Positions 36,640 through 48,275 of a stretch of DNA of 64,000 bases are shown piece after piece. Under the pieces are notes generated by a model that worked only from the letters and a program-made list of their open reading frames with translations, was not told the DNA's origin and ran no database searches. The stretch is from Ignelater luminosus (taxonomy: Eukaryota > Arthropoda > Insecta > Coleoptera > Elateridae), in contig VTPC01001015.1 in NCBI GenBank assembly GCA_011009095.1, positions 1 to 64,000 of the forward strand. The letters are read 5' to 3'. Position numbers and translations under genes: made by a program. How positions within the stretch are numbered: the first letter of the stretch is position 1; every line of letters begins with the position of its first letter.

Positions 36640-39600
36640 TTGATCAGTTTCTCGGTATTATTTATTTACACTGTGTATAGTCTCTTTAGTATTGCGGCAT
36701 AAGGTACTTACAATGCAGTATCATGATCCACTTAGCCACAACCTTAACGATTTCCTACAAAGCAAAAGACCTTAAGAAGATTTAGCACTCTTAGGATAAT
36801 GAAGATGTAGATCAACCTGGTTTCTATGTAGCTCTCTTAAGAAGCTTTAATGGTGCGCGTAGACTGATCTGCGTTCGCATTTAGTATTCTTAAGAAGGTT
36901 AGGGGAGAGCGAAGTAGGATCATGGATAATCGCAGCTGATTCGTAAGAGCTCGTTGAGGGGGTTAATGGAGGGCGAAACTCAAACAAAGATGACCCAGGT
37001 CAGTGGTAACCGCAGGCTGTCGCTGTCAATTTTAAAAAGTTTAGGAAAAGAGGGGCGCCACGTTCGCTGTGGCGTGATGTCCAGCCATGTAAAATTACTG
37101 TAATTTAATTTTTTCGTAAACTTTATAATCTGCTGTGATCCAGAATTGCAATAATTCATTCTTTCTTCGCAAATTACTGCGAATTTCATTTTTATCATTT
37201 TTAATTTTACAATAATTTGCGAAAATTTGGGTAATCTAGCAAATCTTATATTGTAAACTGGGAGTAATTACGATAATTAATTCGGTAATTTACCAACATC
37301 ACTATATGTTCCAGAAACAAACATCTAACTGCATTTTTTGGTGCTTTAGATTAGATCACAACATAGTTTCTTCTAACATGTAGAGAAATTGGAAACTGTG
37401 CCATGGTAATCTGTAATAAACTTGTTCACGAATTATGATCAAGAAATTAACAATTTAGGTAATACTACAAATAAATAAATTATCGTACTTGAACAAAAGC
37501 TGTTAATTTGAAAAGATATTTCAGTGGCATGCAACAGAATAGAAAACTGTTTTCAGTTTGACCAAAATCCCATATCCGTGTTCATCTCCCCGTCTACTAA
37601 TGACTACATTTCAGGAAACTCCATATTACCTTGACCAGTCAATAATAGCTACTACAAAGTAATTAATGTAGAAAACAAATAATTAGCAGTACGTGAGCGA
37701 TCGATTCTTCCACGATTTCTAATATTTTTCTCATGCTACTTATAAGACAATCTTATTTATCAATTAGCGAAAATCGATAGACTCATTTGTAGGTACAGTT
37801 ACCATTCTCACGTTTACTGTTTATGAAAAAGCATTTTTATGTGAAAGCATTTATAGGATAATGAGCTTCAGGATTCATTCATACTTGAACAGTTAGTTCA
37901 ATAAGAGAAAGTTAGTGAAACTATATACAAATTACCTATTTTAATTATATAATTTATTTAATAGTACAAACATATAAAAAAAGTATCTTGGCACAAAGGA
38001 TTATATTTATTTAATTACAAGCATGTTTTGAGTTTATTGTTACATTAAATTACCGGAGTCGTAGTAAGTTTTCACTAATTGGCTAATTAGTTCTTATTTA
38101 TCCATTATACAGAGAAATGTAATTATCAATAAACATAAGTTGTAATTAATCATGGTATTTAACCATGTTATTTGTCGTACCATAAGCAAAGAATGAGGTC
38201 AAAGTGTTGATTATTACTACAAAATGTTATTTAAAATATTTTCTTGTATATATAGAGTTATTTGATGTCGTTAATGTCAATAATGTTGAAACCGTTACAT
38301 AGGCTAAATTAATCTTAAATTGATGCTCGCATGGGACCTAACATGGTTTTTCCTATGGTGATTTGTCACTCTCTTTTACACTGCTTTTTTCCATACTAAC
38401 CTAAAAAGCTTTTTGCTACCCATTTTTCAAAATAAATAGTCCATTCACTAAATAAATTATTCTTTTTTTAATAACAACGCTATAAAAACGTCTAATTGAA
38501 ATTAATCTACCTGATAATGAAATGCACAACAATTTTTATTTTAAATCTATTTGTTTTCACAACTTCTTCATCTTATCTCTTGAGGAAGTTTATATTTAAA
38601 TGCAAACGTAATTTAGTAATTAGATTTTTAATTTTTTATGCGCCTATATTTACCGTTAGTGAAAATCGTAGGCATCATCCTGTATATTGTTCTAATAAGT
38701 GGGTACTCTTTATATTTTTGCATATAATTGTTTATTTAAATTTAAAATAATGCAAAACTTAGGTGTGTACTTTAAATAGCAGTTTTGAATAATAATAAGA
38801 ACGTCATCTTAAAAACGATTCTTCTACATACCAGAATGAGTGGGATAATAATATTTACGACCTTTCTAACTGAAACCCGAGAAAAAATTAAAAGTAAGTA
38901 CCTTTTTTTAAAATCCAATAAAGCCATTTAAAGTCTTTGACTTTCCAACGTTTTCACCTATTCATGAAATGTGATCATACTGTTTAAAGAAATAAAACTG
39001 CAGTGTATTTTATTGAAGTTAACTTTATTTCCTCGTAAAACGGAGAAAACGTCGTATTGAAAACAATTTCATTAACTGTAGAATAATTCAATTTGAAGCC
39101 TTTAGCAACGCTTTCTTCCTTCTTTACTGTTCCCTTACTCGAGATTACGTTATCCTTGTTAGATATTACACGGATTTTTTGGGTTTCAATAATGGGTTAT
39201 TATAGACACGATGTTAGAAGGAAAATTAATAGGCAAACCAAGCCCATTCATGATTGCCTTAAAAAGGCATACGCTTTCTTTTGTAATTAATATTTCTTGT
39301 GCCTTATTAACGAACTTGCCCTCTGTTGGTGGTCTCATATGACTTTTTTTTTAATCAAGAAAACAGAGATATTCATCTTATACTCATTATCTAATATAAT
39401 AGGAAAAAAATTGAACAGTTTCCGAACCAACCTACACCACGTCTAACGTAAGTTTTTCTAACCCGTAATAACCACTTTATTTCATGCACTTTAAATTGTT
39501 CAAAAACAAAAAGTAATAACTTCCAGAATAAAAAAAAACACTATCTAATCCTTACGTCATTATAACTGTACAATGGGACTACAGTTTTGACACTTTAACA

Positions 39601-41000
39601 AAAACAAATAAATCCGAACCATTCTTTTTTTCTATCTCTTGTTTTAAGTACAACTAAAAAGTTTTATTAAATTTAAAAAGTAGGTAGCAATATTCTATGT
39701 TATTGATTTTCCATTTATGTTCATTTTTAACAGTTATGTGAAATTATTAAAGGAGATGTTTGTTATTGTAATTAGTTTCGTTATTTTAACAGGAACTTCA
39801 GGAAAAAAAATTTACAGTTTTTCGTTATAATTTAATTTATGAGTTTAACTTATTTGTTCTTACGAGGTTTAGATGTTATTTGGAAGTTGGTGTTCTAAAT
39901 ATTTTGTTGACAAATAATAAATTCTATCGCGATATGTTTTTGGCGAAGGACCCAATTTGTTGGCGATTGAAGAGTCAAACCTCTACTTTTGGAAAAGTGC
40001 TCTGAATTCTATTCATATTCTTTTTTAAATTATGACATTTAATGAAATGACCTGTTTATAATGTTTATTATTATTATTCACAAACATTAACGGATTTATA
40101 CTATTGTCTAAGAAGTTATCGATGTGTATCTGATGATAACAACGTATTATCATCGGTTTTTGTTTATTGATTTATTTAGTATTACAATTGATAAACAATT
40201 AAAATATGTTATTGACCGCAAAGTTATTTTCAGCATATGCTAAGGCGTAGATTAATCTATTTTTATGCATATTATTCATCTGTACAATATATTACACAAT
40301 TCCGTGTCACCCTACTCGAATACACCTTCATGTAATAACAATAAGTATTCACTCACATGGATAGGCCAAAAATTAACAATGAAATCTCAAAAATGTAAAA
40401 ACCAAGGCTTGCATCATCAAAGAAATTGACGTCGAAACAGTTTTGAAATCAGCTAATAAATGACTAAGATACATTTCTGTTTGTAGAAATCTTCTAGTTT
40501 CTTTGGATTATTAAATAGACCCTGATACGCACTATAAACTCACCTTAATCAAAAATCTAAGAATCTTCCAAAGTGAGAACTGCTGTAAGCTTAGTTTGGT
40601 TGTCTAAAAGAATGTATCCCAGTAAAAAAAAATGATTTTTGAATTATCTTAAAAATTCTGAAGCTTCAGGACTCTGAGCAACTGCACTATATCAGCCGAA
40701 ATTTATGATTTCCTTATCTTTCATTGTGAGCCAAAGGCAAATCGGCTAGGAATCTTGATGTACATACACGGCACTACTATATGTATTACTATGGTATTAG
40801 TGGTATTATTTGTGGAACTAGTAGTGTTACTCTAGTCTCTGTCTTTGATGGTGATAATAACCTGTCATGGTCTAACAGCTACCCATATTCGATGAAATTC
40901 TAGGTAATTTTTTCAAAAAACAAAGAGCAGAAATAAAATCTTAATTGAAACAAGTTTCACGTTTATCATTTTATATTCCAGTAGCCTTAATTTCCAGAAC
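36640..41000. other. AT-rich non-coding DNA
   Basis: No gene or element recognised. TTAATGGAGGGCGAAAC at about 36963-36979 resembles GCTAATGGAGGGCGAAGC on the minus strand near 59980-59997, which hints at a shared short dispersed repeat. Otherwise nothing stands out. Confidence 0.5.
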
Positions 41001-41019
41001 TACTTTTAAATACTCCATT

Positions 41020-41100
41020 GCACTGCGGCAACTCTGTGCTGTCTTGCGCTGGTACCACGAGCGGGTCAGGCACAAGGCGCTCACGGCTTGGCTTCTCCAA
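41020..41100. other. Short GC-rich island, unassigned
   Basis: About 80 bp with far more G and C than the surroundings (CTGCGGCAACTCTGTGCTGT ... GAGCGGGTCAGG), with abrupt edges. It could be an exon, a fragment of a GC-rich repeat or a tRNA-derived sequence. I could not fold it into a cloverleaf and no frame is convincing. Confidence 0.3.
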
Positions 41101-41720
41101 ATTATCTTAGAATAAATTTAATGTTGAAAAAGCATTAAAAACTATAAGCACGGCAAGGATAGAAAGGTGGGAAGTATTTGTTACAGCAATGTTTGTACTT
41201 TTCATCCCATAAAGGTAAACTTATAAAAATCTCATCATTAGGATTTCATTTATCTGGAGATTGCTCTGTTGATCGCCTTCATTAACCCTACTAAAAGAAC
41301 TAAATACGGCACGAGTCTCATTCCGCCCTTCAAAAGAGCACTAGCAGCGACGCAACATCGGTCTTCGCCCAATTAACTTTCTAACTAAATATGAATACAG
41401 GTTAGGTTTCGCCCTTTACCAATCGGTAATATCCGGATCGTTTTAAATCCATCCCTTACCACTAATAAAACGAACTTTATCTCAACTTGCAGATCGTTTG
41501 AAAGTCACTCCCTTACTATTGCCAACAATCAAATGCTACTTTCCGTTTCGAAAATATAAACCAAATACAAGAACAAAAAAAAAACAAAAAACACTACTAA
41601 CGGAGACATCGATAACAATAATAGACCATTGATGGATTGTCTGAAATCCACTTTCCTACCAAAGAAAAAAGTTTCATGTCGATTCATCCCCCGTTTTCGA
41701 ATGGTAAAGAAACACTTCAG

Positions 41721-42065
41721 ATGGATCAAAAGTACAAAAAGAATAATTCTTTGGACCAGCGTACCAAGTCGGATTATGAACATAATCGATCCTTATATTC
41801 AGATGGATCAAAAACTACAAAGAGAATAATTCTTTGGACCAGCGTACCAAGCCGGATTATGAACATAATCGATCCTTATATTCCGATGGATCAAAAAATA
41901 CAAAAAGAATAATTCTTTGGACTACCGTACCAAGCCGGAAGAACACCCTTACTTAGATAGAGCATAAAGTAGAAAAAGAAAGATGAGACTGTGGACTGGT
42001 GTATTTGCAGTATTGATTAGAAAAAAGAATGTTTCGAACTGGTGTACCACACAGAAGCACCACCC
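41721..42065. repeat. 82-83 bp tandem repeat with decaying copies
   Basis: The unit starts ATGGATCAAAA and includes GAATAATTCTTTGGACCAGC and AACATAATCGATCC. Copies start at 41721, 41803 and 41886, giving periods of 82 and 83 bp. The first two are full and over 90 percent identical; the third breaks off after about 55 bp. More degenerate units follow at about 41970-42010 and 42018-42065 (AAAAAAGAATGTTTCGAACTG..., cf. AAAAAGAATAATTCTTTGGACC). The period is not a multiple of three, so the open frames across it read the unit in different frames and are not evidence of a protein. Confidence 0.85.
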
Positions 42066-42069
42066 TTCT

Positions 42070-44990
42070 GATCTGTTTAATTAGTCGTTTACCCCTCGTT
42101 GGAACAAGCGCTTTGAAAAAAACTATCATTACTATGAGAGTTGTATTTTTCATTTAATTCTTCTACAACCTCAAGAAGAAGCCGGTTCATAAAATATCCA
42201 TAGAACGTCTTAGACAGATTCATATGGAAGTGTCCCAAAAATTCAAATCGTTTACAAATTCTGTATTATTATACTAGTGGCAATTTCATTAAAATCTTAT
42301 ACATTTCCAGCCCAACATATAAATATGCAAAATATACTCTGCGGTCTACATTCTTACTTATTATAGTTATGGTAAGGCGTTTCAAATCAATCAGTTTATC
42401 AGCTTATACGCGGAACAAGTTAAATTCTTGAAAATCAAAGTTAGAGGTAAAAGCTACAAAACAACGTTACCCGTATTGTTTTTTGCCAAGATTCTGTTAA
42501 AGTTCATCCTTGTTGTATTGAATCGAGATTTAGAATTGACACATTACAAATGACATAAAACCATAAAGGTAAAAAAAGAAGAAAGGCCAACAAACTCAAC
42601 CTGAATCAGAAATATGCATGATAGTAGAGATGAGAAACAGTTACCATGTACCAAAGCATTAAAAAGAAAGAATACGAGAATTTAGAAATTAGATTCATTG
42701 CACAAACCTTAAAAGGCAAATGAAACAAAACTGTAACGATATTAAGATGAGTGTTATGTTGATAAACTCCTATGAAAAAAAATAAAGAAAGAACATAAAT
42801 TCAATTGATGCCAATTAGTTTCGATAGTTATATAGTTCGTTTGGTAACGTATGGTAGCAGAAAAGATTCAAATCTGAACTAACAAGATGAATAGAGTTTA
42901 CTCAGACGTTTAGCCACCATGGTATTCACAGTTCACAGCAGTCTAGATTTATAGGATCAAAGAAGACCGCAGCAGAAAATCAAGTAAGAACATGTAGGCT
43001 ATTATAACAAAATTATCTTCAAAATTCAATTAAAATGGAAAGGAAAAATTACAGGTAGAGTGAAGCAGTCCAGTAGAAGATACCATTGAGACATTAAATT
43101 TTCAACAGTTGACTTACTGAAAAAAAAAAAAAGATTAAAGCAAAATAGAAACAGCAATGGAGACTGATTTTTTAAAACTAATTAATATCTAAGTAAACCA
43201 AAACTGCAAAAACAGAAGTCAGAACAATAAAATACCGCAATGGCATATTAAAAACTTTATTGCTTAAGATAAAATCAAGAGGTAAATTACTAGAGCTCCA
43301 ATGTCAAGAAGTGTAAAAAGTGTTGCGTATTAATCTCATCAAATGCATGCAGTGTATGGGTAAAAAGTATGAAAATTACATCTATTACGTTAGAAGATAG
43401 GAGCTGAAGATGAAGAAGATCGAAGGAAGATCAAAATTCAGAAATGAGATAATAGAAAGATTCTGATCGTCACTGCAGCAGTTGCATACTCAGTCTTCTT
43501 GCTGTTTATTTTGATTGGTATCCTTCAATGTCTGACATTCAGCAGAAAGAATGAAGCTGCCTTTTATATGAAAATGATATATGGAATATACTTTTGAAGG
43601 CTAGCGGCTTTTTGAAACTTCCCTCTAAAATCCTTTAGGTGTTTCTGCGCATCTCAAACGCACAAAACCAATCCTTCAAATGAAAGAAATTCTATACAGA
43701 GTGAACTGTGCTTTCTAAGAGATTTTTCAGGCACGTAAGTCTTTTGACGCCTAAAAGCGGCAATAGAACTATATGGTATCTCGACACTATAGATTTGAGA
43801 CTCTTAAAACTGTAATCTCCACGTCTCTTCCTTCCTCAGATAAAACATAATCCACCTTTTCAGAACAGAAGCGTTAGCAAGGTTTAAGTATGATAATAAA
43901 ATAGTGATAATCGATAAAGAAATACTAAGTGACGCCTTTTTTCTATGTGAGTGGGGATAATATAGGGAGTAGTTTAGTTGCGATACCCACATATCAGAAA
44001 TCGACTACTGATGCCAAGTCATCACGATAAGCTGGCATTTTTGTTATTCAGTTTTATTTTCTACAAAAAAATTATTTCTTCATTGAGCGTTTTTAATGAT
44101 CAACATTAGCTACAATAAGTATTGTTTCAGATTTCCAATTAATTACGTACAATGGTAATAAAAACCTAAACGTTCATTTTGGTCATGTGTACTTTAAAAT
44201 TCTAAACACGAACTGTCAGGGAAGCCTTTGGCGATTTTACGTTATCAAGGTAAATATTATAGAAATTAGTAAATTCTTCAAATAGTAGCTGTTTACAATA
44301 GTCTACTAGAAATTCTTTCTACAAATTTACCATAATCATTAGCAAAATAATTACTAATAAATGTTAAAGGTTTAGGAAAATTCTTTCTATTATAAGCAAT
44401 ATATGAAGCAATTATTTGAAAGATAATTTACCTTTAAAATGCAAAACATGAGAAGATTTCGGAGAAGTATTTAGAAAGTCATAAAATGCCATAGCGATTT
44501 CTTAGAAGAAATTCAAAATGTTTCAAAAGCTTCTCAAGAATGTACATAAAACCGTCGATTTCGATTTTCACAACCTTTTTTTCTCGATCCCACAAAATAC
44601 CAAAATACAAATATCAGGAAACAGTTACAAACACATAATTTTGCACAGTAAAACAACTTGTAAAATGTTCACTTTTGAGGTATTATTACGCAAATAATTT
44701 CTTAATTTTTACACGGTACGTTATTTTATATAGATGCAATCAAATATGGAATTTATGAAATTTTATGGCTTATTTGTTTTACATTTTATTGCTAATTGTG
44801 CTTTTAACATGTGAAATTAACAAAGCGAGCTTGAACTCAGCACTACCGCATTTTACATCTAATAAAAAGGATTCTAATTGTTGCATTTGTTGTTGTCTAG
44901 CTTCTACTTATATTAATATTGGGCATGCTGTGTTTTCAGTTCATATACTCTGAAAGGAACTCGATTCAATAGGTAGAGGAGTGTACAGGT
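42070..44990. other. AT-rich non-coding DNA
   Basis: No gene or element recognised. Short frames (41953-42153 and 43804-43992, minus) have no motifs. Confidence 0.5.
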
Positions 44991-44996
44991 ACAATA

Positions 44997-45135
44997 AATG
45001 AATTAATCAAAAGAAATTTGATTAATTACATAATATTTGTTTCCTAAGACGATTTTGGACAATTAATACAAAACTAGATTGTGTATATTTGGTTAAGAAA
45101 TGATTTGCGACATTATTGATGCAAACGACTGTACC
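44997..45135 (+). repeat. Diverged dispersed repeat, copy 1
   Basis: About 139 bp that aligns in the same direction with 49404-49578. Shared parts include AATGAATTAATCAAA (GATC in the partner), TTAATTACATAA.ATTTGTTTC, ACGA.TTTGGA.AATTAATA and GAAATGATTTGCGACATTAT. Small indels separate the blocks. There is no coding content. It lies about 300 bp from the candidate exon at 45437, on the side where that exon's intron would be. Confidence 0.65.
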
Positions 45136-45430
45136 ATATAAACATAAAAATTGTTTACAACCTTTAATTTAGTATTTTTGTAGAGTTTCGTGCACCCTCT
45201 AGCTTGCTGCATTAGTAAAATATGCACATCATACAATGTAAGCATGACACCACTCTTATTTCATGATTCATCACTATATTTGTTAAGTGAATTTTTTGTT
45301 GCAATTTTTTGTTGTTTGTTTCTTGCTAAAAGTAAAAATTCGACAAAAACACTCTTTGTTATGCCAGAATTTAAAATTAAAGATTCATAATAGCACCTTT
45401 CCACCTCTCTACTAATAAAAACATTTTGGA

Positions 45431-45437
45431 ACTAACC
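45431..45437 (-). other. 5' splice donor of the candidate exon
   Basis: Exon end AAAGAG (45442-45437) then intron start GTTAGT (45436-45431) on the minus strand. It fits the MAG|GTRAGT consensus except T at intron position 3. The donor lies before the open frame ends, which supports splicing over read-through. Confidence 0.45.
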
Positions 45438-45655
45438 TCTTTAATGCCATCTAGTCGTCCTAGACTCCGTGCTTGCCTTAATCCTATTTCAACTAGTTTC
45501 CTTCCTCTCCTTCTTCGTTCCAATATCCTGGGCTTTCTTGGTGTAATTGGTTCGTTATCTTCCGGATCAGAATGAACCTCCGGACAGTGATATGTATGTC
45601 TTCGTCTCGTATTAGGACTTGTTATACGCGTTATTAAATTATCGAACATTTTCAT
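45437..45655 (-). CDS. Candidate first coding exon of an unidentified host gene
   Basis: Minus strand, ATG at 45655 (a second in-frame ATG at 45649 has A at -3). It is 73 codons long and ends in AAAGAG directly before GTTAGT, a good 5' splice site, giving a phase-0 exon. The peptide starts MKMFDNLITRITSPNTRRRH, continues with TYHCPEVHSDPEDNEPITPR and a very basic RILERRRRGRKLVEIG stretch, and ends QARSLGRLDGIKE. The mixed, low-repeat composition, the SDPEDNEP acidic patch and the use of several codons per amino acid look like real protein, unlike other frames here. No upstream acceptor is evident, so an initiating exon, perhaps an alternative N-terminus of a long gene, is likely. I do not recognise the protein. 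Downstream exons would lie below position 45437, or outside the window across long introns. Confidence 0.5.
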
Positions 45656-45721
45656 TTCACAGGCGATACCAAAATAATTTTTTTTTATTTCAACAATATT
45701 CGATTTTATATTTGAGAACAA

Positions 45722-47760
45722 CTCGTATTCTTTAAAAACAGCATTGTTTCAGAAGAAATTTTCCGGAGCCATACAATAGGAAAATAAAAAAGTGATTTGC
45801 TCATAAACCTTTTTTTTTAATCTTGTTTTACTTCTCGATGATGTTGCAATCAGTTTTTTCACGCTTTAGTTATTTAATATTGGGAATTTAAATATTTATA
45901 TTTGTACAGGTGTTTATAAACTTTTACCTACTAATACGGCACCGTGGTTCGCCTTGAAATTGTTTTAAGGTGTTATTGTTTAACCTGTGCGTGTGTTTTT
46001 TTATTATCTCTCGAGATACGTCGGGTTTTTTCTTGAAAGTTATACACCGACGTAAAACGAGATATGAATGACTTCACCTTGATTCTTTCTTTTATCAACA
46101 AACAATTATTAAGTTGATTGAAATATTTTTCTATTCTTGTTCTTGCATGTACATTAGATGTAATTAGTTCGATTTCTTCCCACCATTAGATGTATCTGAA
46201 AATAAAACAATCTGCATTAGTTTATTATTTATTAAGCAATGCTAGGGTTAATTTAACTGATTGATGAGTGTTGCCAATTTTTATAAATGACTTTTATGAA
46301 ATATCAAATACCTTGAAGAGATATGAAGAGATTGGCGCGTTTATAATCTGAAATATCTCAGTAATAAAATCATGAACAATAGATTCTCTTCTAATTTAGT
46401 TTGTTATATTGATTTAAAAAGATACCGAGTGTTTCTCAATCTTAATAGTAGTACTTATTAATTTCAAGACACGATATAACGAGTATGGTAAGCTTGCCTA
46501 TCCTTTAACATATATGCAAATATTTCTACATTCTCACGTGAGAAAATATTAAGCACAAGCTATAAACACCAGTGCAGTGCATATTTAGTTTACCACCCAA
46601 TGATTCTATAGGTGTATCTATCTTTATAGCTCTCCCATATTTGATCACGATTGCTAAACTACGCCTAACCTATCGACGTTTTCTTCTTGCACTCATTTAG
46701 GAACTCAAAAGGATACAACAACTATGACAGTTTAGAAAGAATCGATTGTTATGTCAATAAAGGAAAAGGAACATCTCTCAAGTTCACAAAAATTAAAAAA
46801 TAATCCATTTTGAATCTGATAGGATATTCCCCATTAAGCGACTTGCTTTTCAGAGGACCAAGTGCACTCCTTCACGCACTACTTGATTATCATCATCACA
46901 AAGATCCAGATCTTCAAACGTCTGACTTACCGAATACATTGCATCTCAGCCTCTTTGGTTTATTAATAACAATAATGTGGATGTAACCAAGATATTTCTC
47001 CAAAAGTTGCTACCTTCTAATAACCCAAACAGGTTAGGTACCATCTTTTTTTTAATGAAGTACTGGCTATCTCGGTAATACACAGTGATAGTTTTCTCGT
47101 TTTGCTACTATAACTTTAAAGTTTAAACACACTACTCATATGCACCCCAATATCTTGTACTACAATAAGAACTGCAATAGCAAAATCTCTTAACAATCTC
47201 TGAATAATTAAGTTCTGATACACATTGGACAAGGTATCAATAATAATTGAAGATTTTTAGAAATCTCAAAGGTTTTAATATTTTAAAACAGCCCAAACCT
47301 GTCAAAAATCAATTAAGTTAAAGTACAAACAGAGAGATGTTATAGTGAAGAATCTAGAAGTCGACCTGTGGACGATACAATTATTGTAACTGTGTCCAAA
47401 AGTTTTCTTAGACCAAGAAAATAACTACTACCTTGCCAAAGAAAGCAATCGGATTTACAGGTATTTTTCTCAAGAACAGAGTCGCAGTATTTATAAATTT
47501 TTATCACACAAGAGCAACCATCAAAATGACAAAGAAACAAAATACTACAAGAAAAAAATGCTCACAATCAAATTAACAAAGTACTCCATATTACAAGAAC
47601 AGTCAATAGCGTATTACCTCACAACCTCGCGTTCTAGAAACATAATTATACAACGATAGTCAAGAGAATGTTGATTCTTAAAACCTTCTTTTAAAGATTA
47701 GCACCTAAAGAACTCGCATTGTGTTTTAAAAGGTATAACAACACGTTTCATTGCACCCAT
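45722..47760. other. AT-rich non-coding DNA
   Basis: No gene or element recognised. If the exon at 45437-45655 is real, its promoter and 5' untranslated region would lie in the lower part of this stretch. I see no clear core promoter motif. Confidence 0.4.
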
Positions 47761-47770
47761 GCCTACAGGA

Positions 47771-48035
47771 AGGGCCGGCTGAAGAGCGGGGTTTGCGGGG
47801 CAACTGCCCAGGGCCCCGCGCCTTGAGAGAAAAATAATTAATTCTTTGCGTCAATATGTCTAGAACAAATAAAATTTCTAATTCTTTCTAAATATTTAAA
47901 ATAAACAAATTAGGCTATGTCTGAAAAAGCAGTATGTTTCTTCTTTTTTTATTTTAAGGGCTCCGCAAAGTTTTGCTGCCCTAGGCCCCGCAAAGTTTTG
48001 CTGCCCTGGGCCCCGCAAAACTTCCAGCCGGTCCT
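47771..48035. mobile_element. GC-rich MITE, hAT-like, with 10 bp target duplication
   Basis: 265 bp flanked by the direct repeat GCCTACAGGA at 47761-47770 and 48036-48045. The left end AGGGCCGGCTG and the inverted right end AGGACCGGCTG match at 10 of 11 bases. GGGCCGG termini are common in hAT-type MITEs. A 10 bp duplication is longer than the usual 8 bp of hAT elements, so the boundary may be off by one or two bases or the class may differ. The middle is AT-rich while both ends are GC-rich. The right end carries a 25 bp tandem repeat (47959-48023). Open frames across it are by-products of the repeat. Confidence 0.7.
47959..48023. repeat. 25 bp tandem repeat inside the MITE
   Basis: Units GGCTCCGCAAAGTTTTGCTG+5 at 47959-47983, GGCCCCGCAAAGTTTTGCTG+5 at 47984-48008, and a partial third at 48009-48023. 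Each unit contains a small GCAAA/TTTGC inverted repeat. Confidence 0.85.
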
Positions 48036-48045
48036 GCCTACAGGA

Positions 48046-48275
48046 ATGCAATAGACGCAATAAAGCAACGCCAAAACATCCTGTATGGAAAGACAAGAAA
48101 GATATCTTGAACAGAAACAGGTAGTAAGGGGCATAGTGCCCTGTACAGAAACATCTCAAGAAGCTGTAACAGAGCTAATGCAAACAAGAGTAACACAACA
48201 ATCTTAGTGGGAGTTGCAGGAGCAAATTGCTACAGGTTCTACACGATTTAAAAACTCATCTTAAGGAAGCAGTAA
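48046..48275 (+). pseudogene. Possible broken coding remnant
   Basis: Just after the MITE, the plus strand from an ATG at 48085 reads ERQERYLEQKQVVRGIVPCT and continues in frame (ETSQEAVTELMQTRV) for about 40 codons before a TAG; the frame then goes on (WELQEQIATGSTRFKN) to TAA. The composition is protein-like, hydrophilic and helix-forming. The MITE target duplication lies in the sequence directly upstream, so the MITE may have landed in this older unit. I recognise no family. Confidence 0.25.

Noticed and set aside
41529..41912. Several open frames across the 82-83 bp array
   Set aside because: The repeat period is not a multiple of three and each unit is read in a different frame, so these are not a repeat protein.
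44765..44953. 62-codon frame with a signal-peptide-like start and a cysteine cluster (CCICCC)
   Set aside because: Could suggest a small secreted peptide, but leucine-rich starts are common in AT-rich frames, and no splice, homology or conserved cysteine pattern supports it.
47896..48159. Minus-strand frames of 61-87 codons
   Set aside because: They are produced by the 25 bp GC-rich tandem units of the MITE.
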